Shown here: in pieces, positions 33,387 to 42,975 of the stretch
How the letters are laid out: every line of letters starts with the position of its first letter
How positions within the stretch are numbered: the stretch's first letter is position 1
Assembly (NCBI RefSeq): GCF_000817775.3
Contig: NZ_JTHE03000028.1
Location: 8,693 to 65,170, forward strand
Reading direction: 5' to 3'
Length of the DNA stretch: 56,478 nucleotides
From: Lyngbya confervoides BDU141951
GTDB taxonomy: Bacteria; Cyanobacteriota; Cyanobacteriia; Thermosynechococcales; Thermosynechococcaceae
The notes under the pieces: model-generated
Database searches by the model: none
What the model was told of the DNA's origin: nothing
The model's input: only the letters and a program-made list of their open reading frames with translations
Translations under genes and position numbers: made by a program

Positions 33387-33618
33387 CCACTATCTCGACC
33401 AACTCTCCAGCGATCGCCTCCGTCTCGTGGTCGATTTCATTTCATTTCTGGTGCAGAAAGAGCATCGGGAACAACCCAACACAAATGATGAGGACACCAA
33501 CGACTATCGACCCCCCAACAGAGGCTCACTCCTCCGTCACACGATGACCTGGCAAGGAGACGACTTTGAAGACTGCCTCCAAACCGTCTATGAAACCCGC
33601 TCTCAAATTCAAGCCTAA
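33355..33618 (+). CDS. Antitoxin-like small protein (orphan)
   Basis: 87 residues. An N-terminal helix pair (QLRQIIDHYLDQLSSDRLRLVVDFISFLVQKE) and a C-terminal GSLLRHTMTWQGDDFEDCL. I associate these with small cyanobacterial proteins of the DUF2281/VapB-like antitoxin kind, where LLRHAGTWxGDDFEEC is typical. A toxin normally follows within a few bases, but here a broken reading frame of a different protein follows. Its ATG lies 31 bp inside the truncated helicase frame, at the break. Antitoxin role is inference. Confidence 0.55.
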   Translation: MNTTQLRQIIDHYLDQLSSDRLRLVVDFISFLVQKEHREQPNTNDEDTNDYRPPNRGSLLRHTMTWQGDDFEDCLQTVYETRSQIQA

Positions 33619-33626
33619 GGACCTCC

Positions 33627-34283
33627 AATCTTGCATTTGTCCAGCAATGGGCACGGGAAATTCAGATTCAGCCCGAAGAGTTGGTGAATGCGATCGCCTC
33701 ACTCCTCGATTACAGTCGACGCAACTATTTGCTGCTCGATCGGGAAGGACGCCTGTTTTCCAAATTCTGGCGTGAAGGAGATTTTGAAATTCAACGAGGG
33801 TATATGCCTCTCTTACTCCGAGCAGCAGGAACTCGCTAATGTCTTGAAAGACTGCCTTCCAACCCAAATCAAGCATTACCTCTTCGAACCCCATAGTTTT
33901 GTGCGGACAACGCCATTAGCTGTCAGTGATTTAACGCAAGTGATTCAGACTCATGGCAAGCTCTTATACGAACATCTCAAGGTCGCTTTTGCGGAGAGTT
34001 GGCCGGAAGCTGATCAAAGTGCTGTGGCCGAGGACGAACTAAAAGAGGCGATCGCCAGTATGGGCGAGAACCGATAGCCCAAGTGATTCAAAGACTTTGG
34101 CGACGCCTTCAATGGGCCTTGAAACAACAGGACCGTTTGAACAACCTGAGAACTCAAAAGGGAACCCTTGATCCAGAAGAAGACGCCCTCTTTTTACGAT
34201 GCGATCTCCTCATAAAATCACTCAAACGATCAGGCCAAAATGGCAAAGGTCTTTTATCGTCTTGGACGAACCTTGCTCGGTAA
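33627..34283 (+). pseudogene. Frameshifted C-terminal remnant of a large protein
   Basis: Three consecutive pieces look coding but in alternating frames. From 33627 one frame reads FVQQWAREIQIQPEELVNAI and LLLDREGRLFSKFWREGDFE. From about 33815 the next frame reads SEQQELANVLKDCLPTQIKHY and LYEHLKVAFAESWPEADQS. From 34068 the first frame returns with QVIQRLWRRLQWALKQQDRL and LDPEEDALFLRCDLLIKSL. The shifts at about 33815 and 34066 compensate each other. I read this as the decayed end of a large helicase- or defence-type protein, perhaps a partner of the upstream DISARM gene; family uncertain. Confidence 0.5.
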
Positions 34284-34405
34284 GGTGAAAGCCACAAAAA
34301 TTCGCGATCAGACCCACTGGTTCCACGATGCAATTGAAAGTTCAACCGCTTGCTAGGGTAGATTAAGACTTGACACCTCCTTGTAGGAATTGTCCGGATA
34401 CCGCT

Positions 34406-34711
34406 ATGCTTTGGTTTTTGCTCTTTGGCCTTCTGGGCTATTTCATTTACAAGGTCTACAGATTCTACTGGTTCCGATCGCTGCAGCAAAAAATCATCCG
34501 GTTTAAAGGAAAACCCTACAAACAGCTCTCCAAGGCCAATCAAAAAAAATTGCGCGGCTTCGTCGAAGCCGCCCTCAATGCTGACCTGCTCCTGGATGAT
34601 GACACCAACAAAATCGTCGGCGAAGTTTACAACGACATCCAGCAAGAAGCGTTTTACCGCCAAGGCGGCTTCGGATTGCACGAGATTAGTCGCGACCGCA
34701 GCGATCGCTGA
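34406..34711 (+). CDS. Small membrane-anchored protein of unknown function
   Basis: 101 residues from ATG 34406. An N-terminal helix (MLWFLLFGLLGYFIYKVYRF) is followed by a basic, soluble part (KANQKKLRGFVEAALNADLL, DDDTNKIVGEVYNDIQQEAF). No family is recognised. The start lacks a good ribosome site; the open frame begins 12 codons earlier but with an unlikely polar leader. It lies to the right of the decayed island and has normal base composition for the window. Confidence 0.55.
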   Translation: MLWFLLFGLLGYFIYKVYRFYWFRSLQQKIIRFKGKPYKQLSKANQKKLRGFVEAALNADLLLDDDTNKIVGEVYNDIQQEAFYRQGGFGLHEISRDRSDR

Positions 34712-34876
34712 TCCCAGATTGCGTCCCCGCCCGTCCCTGATCGACCCTGAGCGATGAGCAGGAACAATCTCCCCTCCGATAGAGAGCCCCCATCTCCCTC
34801 TTAGCAGACCTCAGCCCCCCCGCGATCGCCTAGGCTAGAGGATAGATTTAGAGTCTAGCCACCACCCTGGTAAACC

Positions 34877-35173
34877 ATGCAATCCTCCCTCTTTGATACC
34901 CTGTTTCGAGACGACCAAGGCAACATCGTCATTGGCCAACCTCCCAATGCCTCCCTTTTGACCTGGATCGGCGCAAGCTTGCTGCAGTGGGTGTTTCCCC
35001 AGGAACCCCTCCACAGCCTGATGAAAATTGTTGCCCTCGCCGCCATTCTCCTTTGGGCAACCCAGGAACTGTTAACCGGCGTCAATTATTTTCGCCGGGG
35101 TTTAGGCGGCCTGGTACTCATCAGCGTGGTAGGGTGGCAGCTAGAACAAGCCCTAGAGCAAATGCTTCCCTAG
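34877..35173 (+). CDS. Small three-helix membrane protein
   Basis: 98 residues. A polar start (MQSSLFDTLFRDDQGNIVIG) with the motif NIVIGQPPNASLLTW precedes about three helices (28-40, 46-62, 74-88). I recognise the IV-x-GQPPN-x-x-LLxW pattern from unnamed cyanobacterial proteins. Function unknown. It is convergent with the porin gene. Confidence 0.65.
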   Translation: MQSSLFDTLFRDDQGNIVIGQPPNASLLTWIGASLLQWVFPQEPLHSLMKIVALAAILLWATQELLTGVNYFRRGLGGLVLISVVGWQLEQALEQMLP

Positions 35174-35198
35174 GGCAGAGACACCCAGCCTTCCCTTG

Positions 35199-36746
35199 TT
35201 AAAACGAAAAGGTCGTTCTTAAGACACCCTGAATTAAGGTGTTGGTATTGACATTTTGGGGATCCACAATCACCATCACTCCCGGAGAAATCGTAACGTT
35301 GTCATTCACCGGAATCCGATAAAATCCTTCAAAATTAGTCTGATCAGGCTGCGCACCAGGGGCAATAAATGGCTGCCCCGCAGCCACCGATAGCATGGAC
35401 CCCGGCACCAGCAAATCGGCAATGCCAATGCCAGCCATCCAGGTTTGAATGTTGTTATTGGCCGGAAACAAATCCACATTGGCCAGCTGAGGATCCAGGG
35501 AGATCCCGTAGCGACCAAAAATCCCAAATTTGCCGAAAGTCGCCTCTGCATTCACACCCAGCACATTCTGCTCCACCGCCGGGGCAAGGGAGTCGATGTG
35601 AGCATATTGAAGTCGCAGCGCGAAATTATTCCTGCCACCGGCAAATGCGTTCGCATATTCCACCTCAAAAACAGCCTGGTGTGGATCGTTGAACAAACCA
35701 TTTTGTCCTCCCACATCCACAGCCCTATCGGCTTGGGAGGCCACATACCCACCGCGAAGGCTCACCGGCCCGCCATTCACATTCCAGTTAAAACCAAAGC
35801 CAGCCCCTCCAGGGTCATCAATGGCATCGTTAATCACCAAGGCATTATTGATAAAAAACCCGGAATTAAAATCTACGCCTGGATCGTTGGCATAGCTATT
35901 CCCATCGATAAAGTCACTGGGATAGACCACAGCCCCCACCGTCAGCGAGAGATCTTTAACCGGACTAAACTCGTAGGCTAAACGGTCAAGTTCAACAGCC
36001 GTTCCCGTATCTCGATATTCAATAGCCCCCAGATTCACAATCCCATCTAGCCCCGCAGGCAGCGGAGCCGGATTGACCCCAAAGGTATCAAAAAAATCTC
36101 CAAAGAAGTCATTTCCACCGTTCCCCGTCAACAGCGCAACCTGCAGCAAATCCTCCCCCGTGAAGCTAGTGTTGAAGGTTAGCCCCACCTCCGAGAGCAC
36201 CGAAACCCGGCTCGGACTGGGAGCCGCATTATTGATCTGATCCCCAAACTGAGCCGTGAGAATCACTGAGCCCTCCAGCTTAGTGGTCGTAGAAAACTGC
36301 TGAGCCTCAAGGGTCGCCGTGCGGGCCTCCAAACCGTCCACCCGTCCTCGCAGCGTTGCCAACTCCGCAGCAAATTCCTCCTGAAGGGCGCGCAGGGCGG
36401 CTAAATCTTCCTGGGTAGCAAACTGATCGCTAATATTATCCAAACAGGCATTAACCAGGGCCGCGAGTTCATAGCGAGTGGCCGCACGATTCCCGCGAAA
36501 GGTGCCGTCCGGATAGCCCGCAACACAGCCATATCGCTCTACCAAAGACTGGACCGCCTGAAAGGCCCAGTCAGTCGGCTGCACATCCGACAATTGAGAA
36601 ACAGAAGTCACAACCCCAAGGCTGCTGTCCTGCTCATCCTTGATCAAGCGATCCACCGCAGTGGGGGCAGAAACTTGAGCCAGAGCACCTGGCGCCACGC
36701 CCAGGGCAAACAAGGGCACCCCAGCCCAAAGCAAAACTTTACGCAT
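35199..36746 (-). CDS. Iron uptake porin (SLH domain, OprB-type beta-barrel)
   Basis: 515 residues from ATG 36746 (GAGG 7 nt upstream; GTG 36752 would lie too close). A signal peptide ends near ALAQ. An SLH domain follows (VQPTDWAFQAVQSLVERYGC, YPDGTFRGNRAATRYELAALVNACLD, shortened), which binds peptidoglycan. Then comes a coiled coil (LRALQEEFAAELATLRGRVDGLEARTATLEAQ) and a long barrel ending in TFSF with a C-terminal aromatic. This is the cyanobacterial iron-stress porin family of the outer membrane. A Fur box lies 133 bp upstream. Confidence 0.88.
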   Translation of the reverse strand: MRKVLLWAGVPLFALGVAPGALAQVSAPTAVDRLIKDEQDSSLGVVTSVSQLSDVQPTDWAFQAVQSLVERYGCVAGYPDGTFRGNRAATRYELAALVNACLDNISDQFATQEDLAALRALQEEFAAELATLRGRVDGLEARTATLEAQQFSTTTKLEGSVILTAQFGDQINNAAPSPSRVSVLSEVGLTFNTSFTGEDLLQVALLTGNGGNDFFGDFFDTFGVNPAPLPAGLDGIVNLGAIEYRDTGTAVELDRLAYEFSPVKDLSLTVGAVVYPSDFIDGNSYANDPGVDFNSGFFINNALVINDAIDDPGGAGFGFNWNVNGGPVSLRGGYVASQADRAVDVGGQNGLFNDPHQAVFEVEYANAFAGGRNNFALRLQYAHIDSLAPAVEQNVLGVNAEATFGKFGIFGRYGISLDPQLANVDLFPANNNIQTWMAGIGIADLLVPGSMLSVAAGQPFIAPGAQPDQTNFEGFYRIPVNDNVTISPGVMVIVDPQNVNTNTLIQGVLRTTFSF

Positions 36747-37373
36747 ATCCACGCCTCACAGTTAGGACAAAAGAAACCTGACTTCTCTTCGCGGCCAAGG
36801 CGGCCTGATTCAGGAATCGAGCAAGCATACACAAAGATTTCTGTAGGCTTGCTCTCAATCAAGGCACTACTTTACCGCGATAATGATAATCATTCCATAA
36901 AAATTACCCAACCGCTCTCCCAAGGTCAGTGAATCATCAAATTAAGTGGTAAATATTTTCAATAAGATGGATCCCCATCTCCATCACCATACCGGAGACA
37001 GGTTCCCCACCACCCCCATTCGAAATCAGAAAATCAGGGGAGTTTTCTCGTTTCCCCGACTGTCACTAACTTTCGGTTCACTCTTCATCCTTCAGCGTCT
37101 TAGCGCACATAGCGTTTTAGCGCATAGACCGATTATTCGCGTTTACTCAATCTCAAGACTTGCAAACTTAGTGGCTTTCTATTTAGAATCTGTTGCAATT
37201 GCTAAAGGGATGACCGGCGAGAAGCTTACCCACAAAGACCGTGATCCTGCGGAGGCACCTGCCCCATTACCGCCCACCTTGGAGGCCAATGCCCTCCGTC
37301 GAGCCCATTTCATACCAGATTCCAGGGAGGGACGAGTTTCCCAAGGGTCACCAGGGGACTGACCCCTCTGGAT
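36747..37373. other. 627-bp intergenic region with Fur box, otherwise no gene recognised
   Basis: The left third is the porin promoter region. The rest (36900-37373) lies between a start and a convergent stop. A plus-strand frame from ATG 37209 (50 residues, MTGEKLTHKDRDPAEAPAPL) has AAAGGG before it but low-complexity content and no known family. No RNase P, tmRNA, SRP or tRNA signature is seen. Confidence 0.45.
36879..36897. promoter_or_regulatory. Fur box upstream of the iron porin
   Basis: GATAATGATAATCATTCCA matches the classical 19-bp Fur box GATAATGATAATCATTATC at the first 16 positions in a row. It lies 133 bp upstream of the porin ATG in an AT-rich stretch. Under iron sufficiency Fe-Fur would repress the porin and iron limitation would release it. 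Confidence 0.85.
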
Positions 37374-37931
37374 TCAAGCGCTCATCCCGTACAGCTCGTC
37401 TAGCCGCTGCCGAATGGCCTGTAGGTTATTGGGTAAATCCTTAGAGAGCCGCTGCTCCACCGCGATGACTGGCATGGTTCGCTTGGGCCACACCTTTACG
37501 GTATAGGTCAGCTCTGTGACTTCTTGGGCATTCTCCGTTGTGCGAGGGCACAGCTGCCAGTTGCCAGTAAATCCTTTGAAGTCCCCCTCGACCATATCAA
37601 ACTTAAGCTGCTCGGGATATTTTTCCTCCATATCCAGCACAACTCGCGCCGAAAACTTCAGCATCAAGGCGCTCTGGGCACCCACTTGCTCAATCCTAAC
37701 CCCTCCCTCTGGATGCTCTAGCCGGGCACTACGCTCAAGATTGGGAATAAACTCCGAGAGCGCTTCGTAATCCGTCAGCACCTCCCAAACTTGCTCTGCT
37801 CGATAGGGAAGCTGAATTCGTGCCTTAATTTGTCGCTGCCGATGCTCAATCCGCTCGACATGAACCTCAACAGCATCGCTGCCTTGAGATGGTTGGACAG
37901 GGTTTTGGAGAGGGGTATCAGTCACAGTCAT
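37374..37931 (-). CDS. SRPBCC (START/Bet v1-like) protein
   Basis: 185 residues. The fold opens with IKARIQLPYRAEQVWEVLTDYEALSEFIPNL (key part), a typical SRPBCC/polyketide-cyclase start. It continues with RIEQVGAQSALMLKFSARVVLDM and ends with a long amphipathic helix (LPNNLQAIRQRLDEL). These form a hydrophobic pocket that binds lipids or pigments. Many cyanobacteria have such a gene of unknown role. No ribosome site is evident before ATG 37931. It is divergent from the ABC exporter gene. Confidence 0.78.
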   Translation of the reverse strand: MTVTDTPLQNPVQPSQGSDAVEVHVERIEHRQRQIKARIQLPYRAEQVWEVLTDYEALSEFIPNLERSARLEHPEGGVRIEQVGAQSALMLKFSARVVLDMEEKYPEQLKFDMVEGDFKGFTGNWQLCPRTTENAQEVTELTYTVKVWPKRTMPVIAVEQRLSKDLPNNLQAIRQRLDELYGMSA

Positions 37932-38143
37932 GACGGAATTAGTTCTCTACTAGATAGGATGGTTGCTCTCACCTTTAAAGTTCCCCATTGACCCAGCGAA
38001 CGAAATGACCTGCATCACGGTTAGTCATGATCCGGCAACCGCGAACAGCCTTTAAGATAGCGACAGAGGTAGATAGGAAACACATTTATTTGCTTTTATT
38101 GACATATTGTAACATTAGGCCCATCTGCGCAAGCCTTGAATTC

Positions 38144-39961
38144 ATGCCAAGTTCTTCGACTGCTTCTTCTCGGCAGGCCAGCCGTCGCTCCCATCCCCTC
38201 TGGCGACTCGCCGCCTACGGCCGTCCCTATCGTCGCCAGTTTTGGCTGGCCTCGCTTTGTTCTGTCCTGAATAAAATTTTTGACCTGGCGCCACCGGTGT
38301 TAATTGGCACCGCCGTGGATATTGTGGTTCAGCGGCAAGATTCCATCTTGGGCCGACTGGGGCTGGCGGATGTGACTCAGCAGCTTTTGGTGCTAGGGGG
38401 CCTCTCCTTGGTGATTTGGGGCCTAGAGTCTGTATTTGAATATGCCTATGCACGACTGTGGCGCAACTTGGCCCAAACCGTGCAGCACCATTTGCGTCTT
38501 GATGCCTATGCCCACCTGCAAAATCTAGATTTGGCCTTTTTTGAAGACCAGAGCACAGGGGGGTTAATGTCAATACTCAGCGACGATATTAACCAGCTGG
38601 AGCGATTTCTAGATGGCGGGGCCAATGAGCTGCTGCATTTGCTGACGACGATCGTCGTGATTGGCGGTGCATTTTTTATTCTCTCTCCCCAGGTGGCCTG
38701 GATGGCCGTCTTACCCATGCCCTTTATTATCTGGGGGGCGATCGCCTTTCAGAAGCTGCTGGCCCCTCGCTATGCGCGGGTTCGCGAGGCGGTAAGCCTG
38801 CTCAACGGTCGGCTCTCCAACAACTTGAGTGGCATTACAACCATCAAAAGCTTTGTGGCCGAGGACTATGAGCGAGAGCAGGTGCGCCGCGAAAGCGAAG
38901 TCTATCGGCAGGCCAATCACCAGGCCATCGCCCTGAGCGCAGCCTTTATCCCGGTGATTCGCATTTTAATTTTGCTCGCCTTTGTGGCAGCCATCATCCT
39001 GGGAGGCCAGGAGGTCATCGCCGAACGGCTGGCGGTGGGCACCTATAGCGTCATGATTTTTCTTACCCAGCGATTGCTCTGGCCCCTTACCCGCATGGGA
39101 GATACCCTCGATCACTATCAGCGTGCCATGGCGTCCATTACGCGCTGCATGAATTTGCTTGATACCCCCATCACGATTCATCCGGGGCACCAGTCCTTAC
39201 CCTTTAGTGCCGTGCGGGGCGAAGTGAACCTGGATCACGTCTCCTTTGCCTACGCCTCCGGCCAGAGCGTCATTCATGATCTCTCGCTCCGCATTCCGGC
39301 CGGGGCCACCATTGCCATTGTGGGGGCGACCGGATCGGGAAAAAGCACCTTAGTCAAGCTGCTGCTGCGCCTTTACGAAATTCAGTCTGGAGTCATCACC
39401 CTTGATGGGGTCGATATCCAGTCCTACCGACTTCCAGATTTACGCCGGGCCATCGGTCTGGTGAGTCAGGAGGTGTTTCTATTCCATGGAACCGTCCGTG
39501 AAAACATTGCCTACGGTAGCTTCAATGCCTCCATGGAGGAGGTCCAGGCGGCGGCCCGCAACGCTGAGGCCCATGCCTTCATTGAACAACTACCCCACGG
39601 GTATGACACGATGATTGGTGAACGCGGCCAGAAGCTTTCCGGCGGACAACGGCAGCGGATTGCCATTGCTCGGGCACTGCTGAAGAATCCCCCTATTTTG
39701 ATCCTGGATGAGGCCACCTCGGCGGTCGATAACGAAACCGAGGCCGCCATCCAGCGATCGCTCGATCGCATTACCCAAAACCGGACCACCCTAGCCATTG
39801 CCCATCGCCTGTCCACCATTCGCCATGCCGACTGTATCTACGTCATGGACCAAGGTCGCCTGGTGGAGCAGGGCCAACACGAGGCACTGTTAGCCCAACA
39901 AGGGCTCTATGCTCAGCTCTGGCAGGTTCAGACCGGTCTACGATCCCTGGCCAGCCGCTAG
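38144..39961 (+). CDS. ABC exporter, fused membrane and ATPase domains (ABCB/MsbA type)
   Basis: 605 residues from ATG 38144; the open frame starts earlier but with an unlikely leader. Six helices form the exporter membrane domain (residues about 20-320). The ATPase has Walker A GATGSGKST, signature [16 protein letters not shown], Walker B ILILDEATSAVD and the H-loop AHRLSTIRHAD. It is a half-transporter that dimerises to flip a lipid or drug-like compound out of the cell; the substrate is not given by sequence. Monocistronic. Confidence 0.85.
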   Translation: MPSSSTASSRQASRRSHPLWRLAAYGRPYRRQFWLASLCSVLNKIFDLAPPVLIGTAVDIVVQRQDSILGRLGLADVTQQLLVLGGLSLVIWGLESVFEYAYARLWRNLAQTVQHHLRLDAYAHLQNLDLAFFEDQSTGGLMSILSDDINQLERFLDGGANELLHLLTTIVVIGGAFFILSPQVAWMAVLPMPFIIWGAIAFQKLLAPRYARVREAVSLLNGRLSNNLSGITTIKSFVAEDYEREQVRRESEVYRQANHQAIALSAAFIPVIRILILLAFVAAIILGGQEVIAERLAVGTYSVMIFLTQRLLWPLTRMGDTLDHYQRAMASITRCMNLLDTPITIHPGHQSLPFSAVRGEVNLDHVSFAYASGQSVIHDLSLRIPAGATIAIVGATGSGKSTLVKLLLRLYEIQSGVITLDGVDIQSYRLPDLRRAIGLVSQEVFLFHGTVRENIAYGSFNASMEEVQAAARNAEAHAFIEQLPHGYDTMIGERGQKLSGGQRQRIAIARALLKNPPILILDEATSAVDNETEAAIQRSLDRITQNRTTLAIAHRLSTIRHADCIYVMDQGRLVEQGQHEALLAQQGLYAQLWQVQTGLRSLASR

Positions 39962-40141
39962 GCTGTTCAGGCCAGTGTCCCGTATTTTCGCTGAAGGCAA
40001 AGTCATGCGTTCAAACTAGGGTAAAAAAGGCAGATCGAGCGCTATCCAGGCTGATGTTGCCCCGGAAAGCCCAGTCAATCTCCTTGGAAGGATGGGCAAT
40101 CTAGGTCTAGTGTCCCCCTGTCTTCATCCATAGATTACGCG

Positions 40142-42964
40142 GTGTTTATTCAGTCGCCCCGATCACGCCTGCCGTTGCAATTTTCAGGAATCCCCTTGCG
40201 AGTCATCTGGGTGGTTCCCTTCGTGCTACAGTTGGCTGCTGCCGTGGGGATTACTGGATATCTCTCCTTTCGCCACGGGCAAAACGCCATAGATAACTTA
40301 GCCCAACAGCTCCAGCAGCAGGCCAGTAGTCGGGTGCAGCGCCGGCTCGATAGCTACCTGGAACTGCCCATCGACCTCCTCCAGACCAATGCCGATGCCC
40401 TTGATCTCGGTCTCCTGGATTTATACAACTACGAAACTAACGGCCAGTTTTTTTGGCGTCAGCTCCGAGCCTTTGAGGAGGTCGGCTATTTGTCCTACGT
40501 CCTCACCAGTGGGGAATATGTGGGCGCTGGACGCTGGCTCGAGCAGCAAAGCTTGACCATTGATGAAACTTCAGCCAATACGGGCTGGAAAGCCCATACC
40601 TACGCCACCGATGCCCAGGGAAATCGCACCCAGATGGTGGACGATACAGATTACGATCCCTTTTCCGAGTCCTGGTATCAGGAAACCTTGGCAGCCCAGG
40701 GGCCAATCTGGAATGAAGTGTATCCCTGGGATGGGTTTCCCCACATTCAATCCATTGCCTACAGCCGCCCCATCTGGGGAGAAAATCAGAAAATTATTGG
40801 TATCTTGAGCGTTGATCTGCTGCTGACGGGCATCAGCGATTTTTTGCGCCAGATTCCACTGAGCCCATCGGCCAAAATTCTGGTGCTGGAGCGTGATGGC
40901 AATCTCATTGCCAGTTCCACGGATGTGCCCCTGTCCCGCCTGGTCAAGGGCGAAGCGCAGCGGGTCAACATTGCTCAGAGCGGAGATGCCACCCTTGAGA
41001 GCGCCATACAGGCCATTCGGACAAAATTTGGCAGCCTGGAAACCCTGAACACGACGCAGCAACTTAAGTTTTCTCAGGCCGGAGATCCCCACTATGCTCA
41101 AATCGCCCCCTGGTCCGATGGCCAGGGGCTGGACTGGTTGGTGCTGGTAACAGTACCTGAATCCGACTTTATGGCCGAAATCAATGCCAACACCTGGTTA
41201 ACCGTTTACCTGTGCCTGGTGGCCTTGGGCGGCGCAATCATCCTGGGAATGCTGACCTCTCGCTGGATGACCCTGCCCATTTTGCGGCTCCGACGAGCGA
41301 GTCAGGCGATCGCAGAGGGGCAGCTCGATCAGTCGGTCCCCAGCAGTGTCATCCAGGAAATTAACGCCCTTGCCCAGGTCTTTAACGCCATGGCGGGCCA
41401 GCTTAAAACCTCCTTTTCGGCCCTGGAGCAGATGAATAATGAACTGGAAACCCGCGTCAAGACCCGCACGGCCCAGTTGGAAGTGGCCAAGGAAGCGGCC
41501 GACAGCGCCAACCAGGCCAAAAGCGAATTTTTAGCCAACATGAGTCATGAGCTACGCACACCGCTCAATGGCATCCTTGGCTATGCCCAAATTCTACGGC
41601 GGGACAAATCGCTCACGCCGCAGCACCTAGACGGGGTTAACACCATTTACCAATGCGGGAGTCATCTGCTCACCCTCATCAATGATGTCCTGGATCTGGC
41701 CAAGATTGAAGCCCAAAAAATTGAGCTCTCTCCCAGTCCAGTTGAGCTGATGCCCTTTCTCCAGGGTGTGCGAGAAATTTGTCGGATCAAAGCAGAACAA
41801 AAGGAAATTAGCCTCACCTTTGAGATCGACCCCCATCTACCGCAGATCATTTCCACCGACCCCAAGCGATTGCGTCAGGTATTGATTAACTTGCTGGGCA
41901 ATGCCATCAAGTTTACTGACCAAGGGGAGGTTCTGTTTCGCGTCCGCTCTCTTAGGGCCAACGCCCCCGACCCAGCATCAACCGCTGCCGTTGAAGCTGT
42001 CGCGGTGGCCTCCCCCCTTCACCCGGTGCGCTTTGAGATTCAAGACACCGGCGTTGGCATGGATCCCCATCAGATCGACAGTATCTTTCTACCCTTTGAG
42101 CAGGTGGGAGACGACCAGAGCAAAACCGAAGGCACCGGGCTAGGTCTGGCCATCAGCAGCCAAATTATCCAGATGATGGGATCTACCATTCAGGTGCGCA
42201 GCCAGGTGGGACAGGGCAGCACCTTCTGGTTTGATCTAGACCTGCCCGAGGAAACCACCGGGCCAGAAGAATCCCCGGTCCCCTCCCTGGAAATCATTGG
42301 GTATGAAGGCCCCCAGCGATCGCTGCTGATCGTGGACGATCGCTGGGAAAATCGCGCCGTGATTAAACATCTGCTGGAGCCTTTAGGCTTTAGAGTCCTG
42401 GAGGCCGATCAGGGGCAAGCGGGACTAGCGCAAGTGGAGCGGCATCACCCCGACTTGATCATCACCGACCTGAAGATGCCGGTGATGGACGGGTTCGAGA
42501 TGACCCAGCAAATCCGCAAGCGGGCCGAATTTGAGCAGATCTGCATCATTGCATCTTCCGCCAGCGTGTTTAGTTTCGATCGCCAGCAAAGCCGCGAGGC
42601 TGGCTGTAACGACTTTCTGACCAAGCCCGTGGAATTGTCCAACCTGCTAGATCTGCTCCAGGATTACCTGGGATTAACCTGGTGTTATACCCAGGAGCAG
42701 GCCGGGCAGTCCCAGGTCTCCCCCACCTGCGCGGACCCAGGGGCCGGTGATCAAGGCACTCTTTCCACGATGCCGCCTCCCGAAGAGATCCAAGCCCTTT
42801 ACCAGGCGGCAAAGGCTGGGTATATCGCAGATATCCAGGCCGAAGCGCACCGATTGAAGGCGCTGAACCCTCAATACCATGCCTTTGCCCGGCAAGTTTT
42901 GCTGTTGGCGGCTGATTTTGAGGATGAAGCCATTGTTTCGCTCCTAAAACCCTATCTTGCCTGA
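40142..42964 (+). CDS. Hybrid histidine kinase (dCache-HAMP-HisKA-HATPase-REC)
   Basis: 940 residues from GTG 40142. It has a first helix at about 20-40, a periplasmic dCache sensor (about 45-340), a second helix (about 350-375) and a HAMP domain. HisKA has [16 protein letters not shown] (His469), followed by HATPase ([27 protein letters not shown]) and a receiver with [13 protein letters not shown] (Asp776). The last 100 residues are helical and unassigned. It senses an external small molecule and passes phosphate to its own receiver. The next gene, 11 bp on, is its likely downstream partner. No ribosome site is seen at the GTG. Confidence 0.87.
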   Translation: MFIQSPRSRLPLQFSGIPLRVIWVVPFVLQLAAAVGITGYLSFRHGQNAIDNLAQQLQQQASSRVQRRLDSYLELPIDLLQTNADALDLGLLDLYNYETNGQFFWRQLRAFEEVGYLSYVLTSGEYVGAGRWLEQQSLTIDETSANTGWKAHTYATDAQGNRTQMVDDTDYDPFSESWYQETLAAQGPIWNEVYPWDGFPHIQSIAYSRPIWGENQKIIGILSVDLLLTGISDFLRQIPLSPSAKILVLERDGNLIASSTDVPLSRLVKGEAQRVNIAQSGDATLESAIQAIRTKFGSLETLNTTQQLKFSQAGDPHYAQIAPWSDGQGLDWLVLVTVPESDFMAEINANTWLTVYLCLVALGGAIILGMLTSRWMTLPILRLRRASQAIAEGQLDQSVPSSVIQEINALAQVFNAMAGQLKTSFSALEQMNNELETRVKTRTAQLEVAKEAADSANQAKSEFLANMSHELRTPLNGILGYAQILRRDKSLTPQHLDGVNTIYQCGSHLLTLINDVLDLAKIEAQKIELSPSPVELMPFLQGVREICRIKAEQKEISLTFEIDPHLPQIISTDPKRLRQVLINLLGNAIKFTDQGEVLFRVRSLRANAPDPASTAAVEAVAVASPLHPVRFEIQDTGVGMDPHQIDSIFLPFEQVGDDQSKTEGTGLGLAISSQIIQMMGSTIQVRSQVGQGSTFWFDLDLPEETTGPEESPVPSLEIIGYEGPQRSLLIVDDRWENRAVIKHLLEPLGFRVLEADQGQAGLAQVERHHPDLIITDLKMPVMDGFEMTQQIRKRAEFEQICIIASSASVFSFDRQQSREAGCNDFLTKPVELSNLLDLLQDYLGLTWCYTQEQAGQSQVSPTCADPGAGDQGTLSTMPPPEEIQALYQAAKAGYIADIQAEAHRLKALNPQYHAFARQVLLLAADFEDEAIVSLLKPYLA

Positions 42965-42975
42965 TTGAATGTTCT

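Noticed and set aside
37209-37361. 50-codon open frame with AAAGGG before the ATG
   Set aside because: Low-complexity Pro/Ala content, no known pattern, spacing not convincing.
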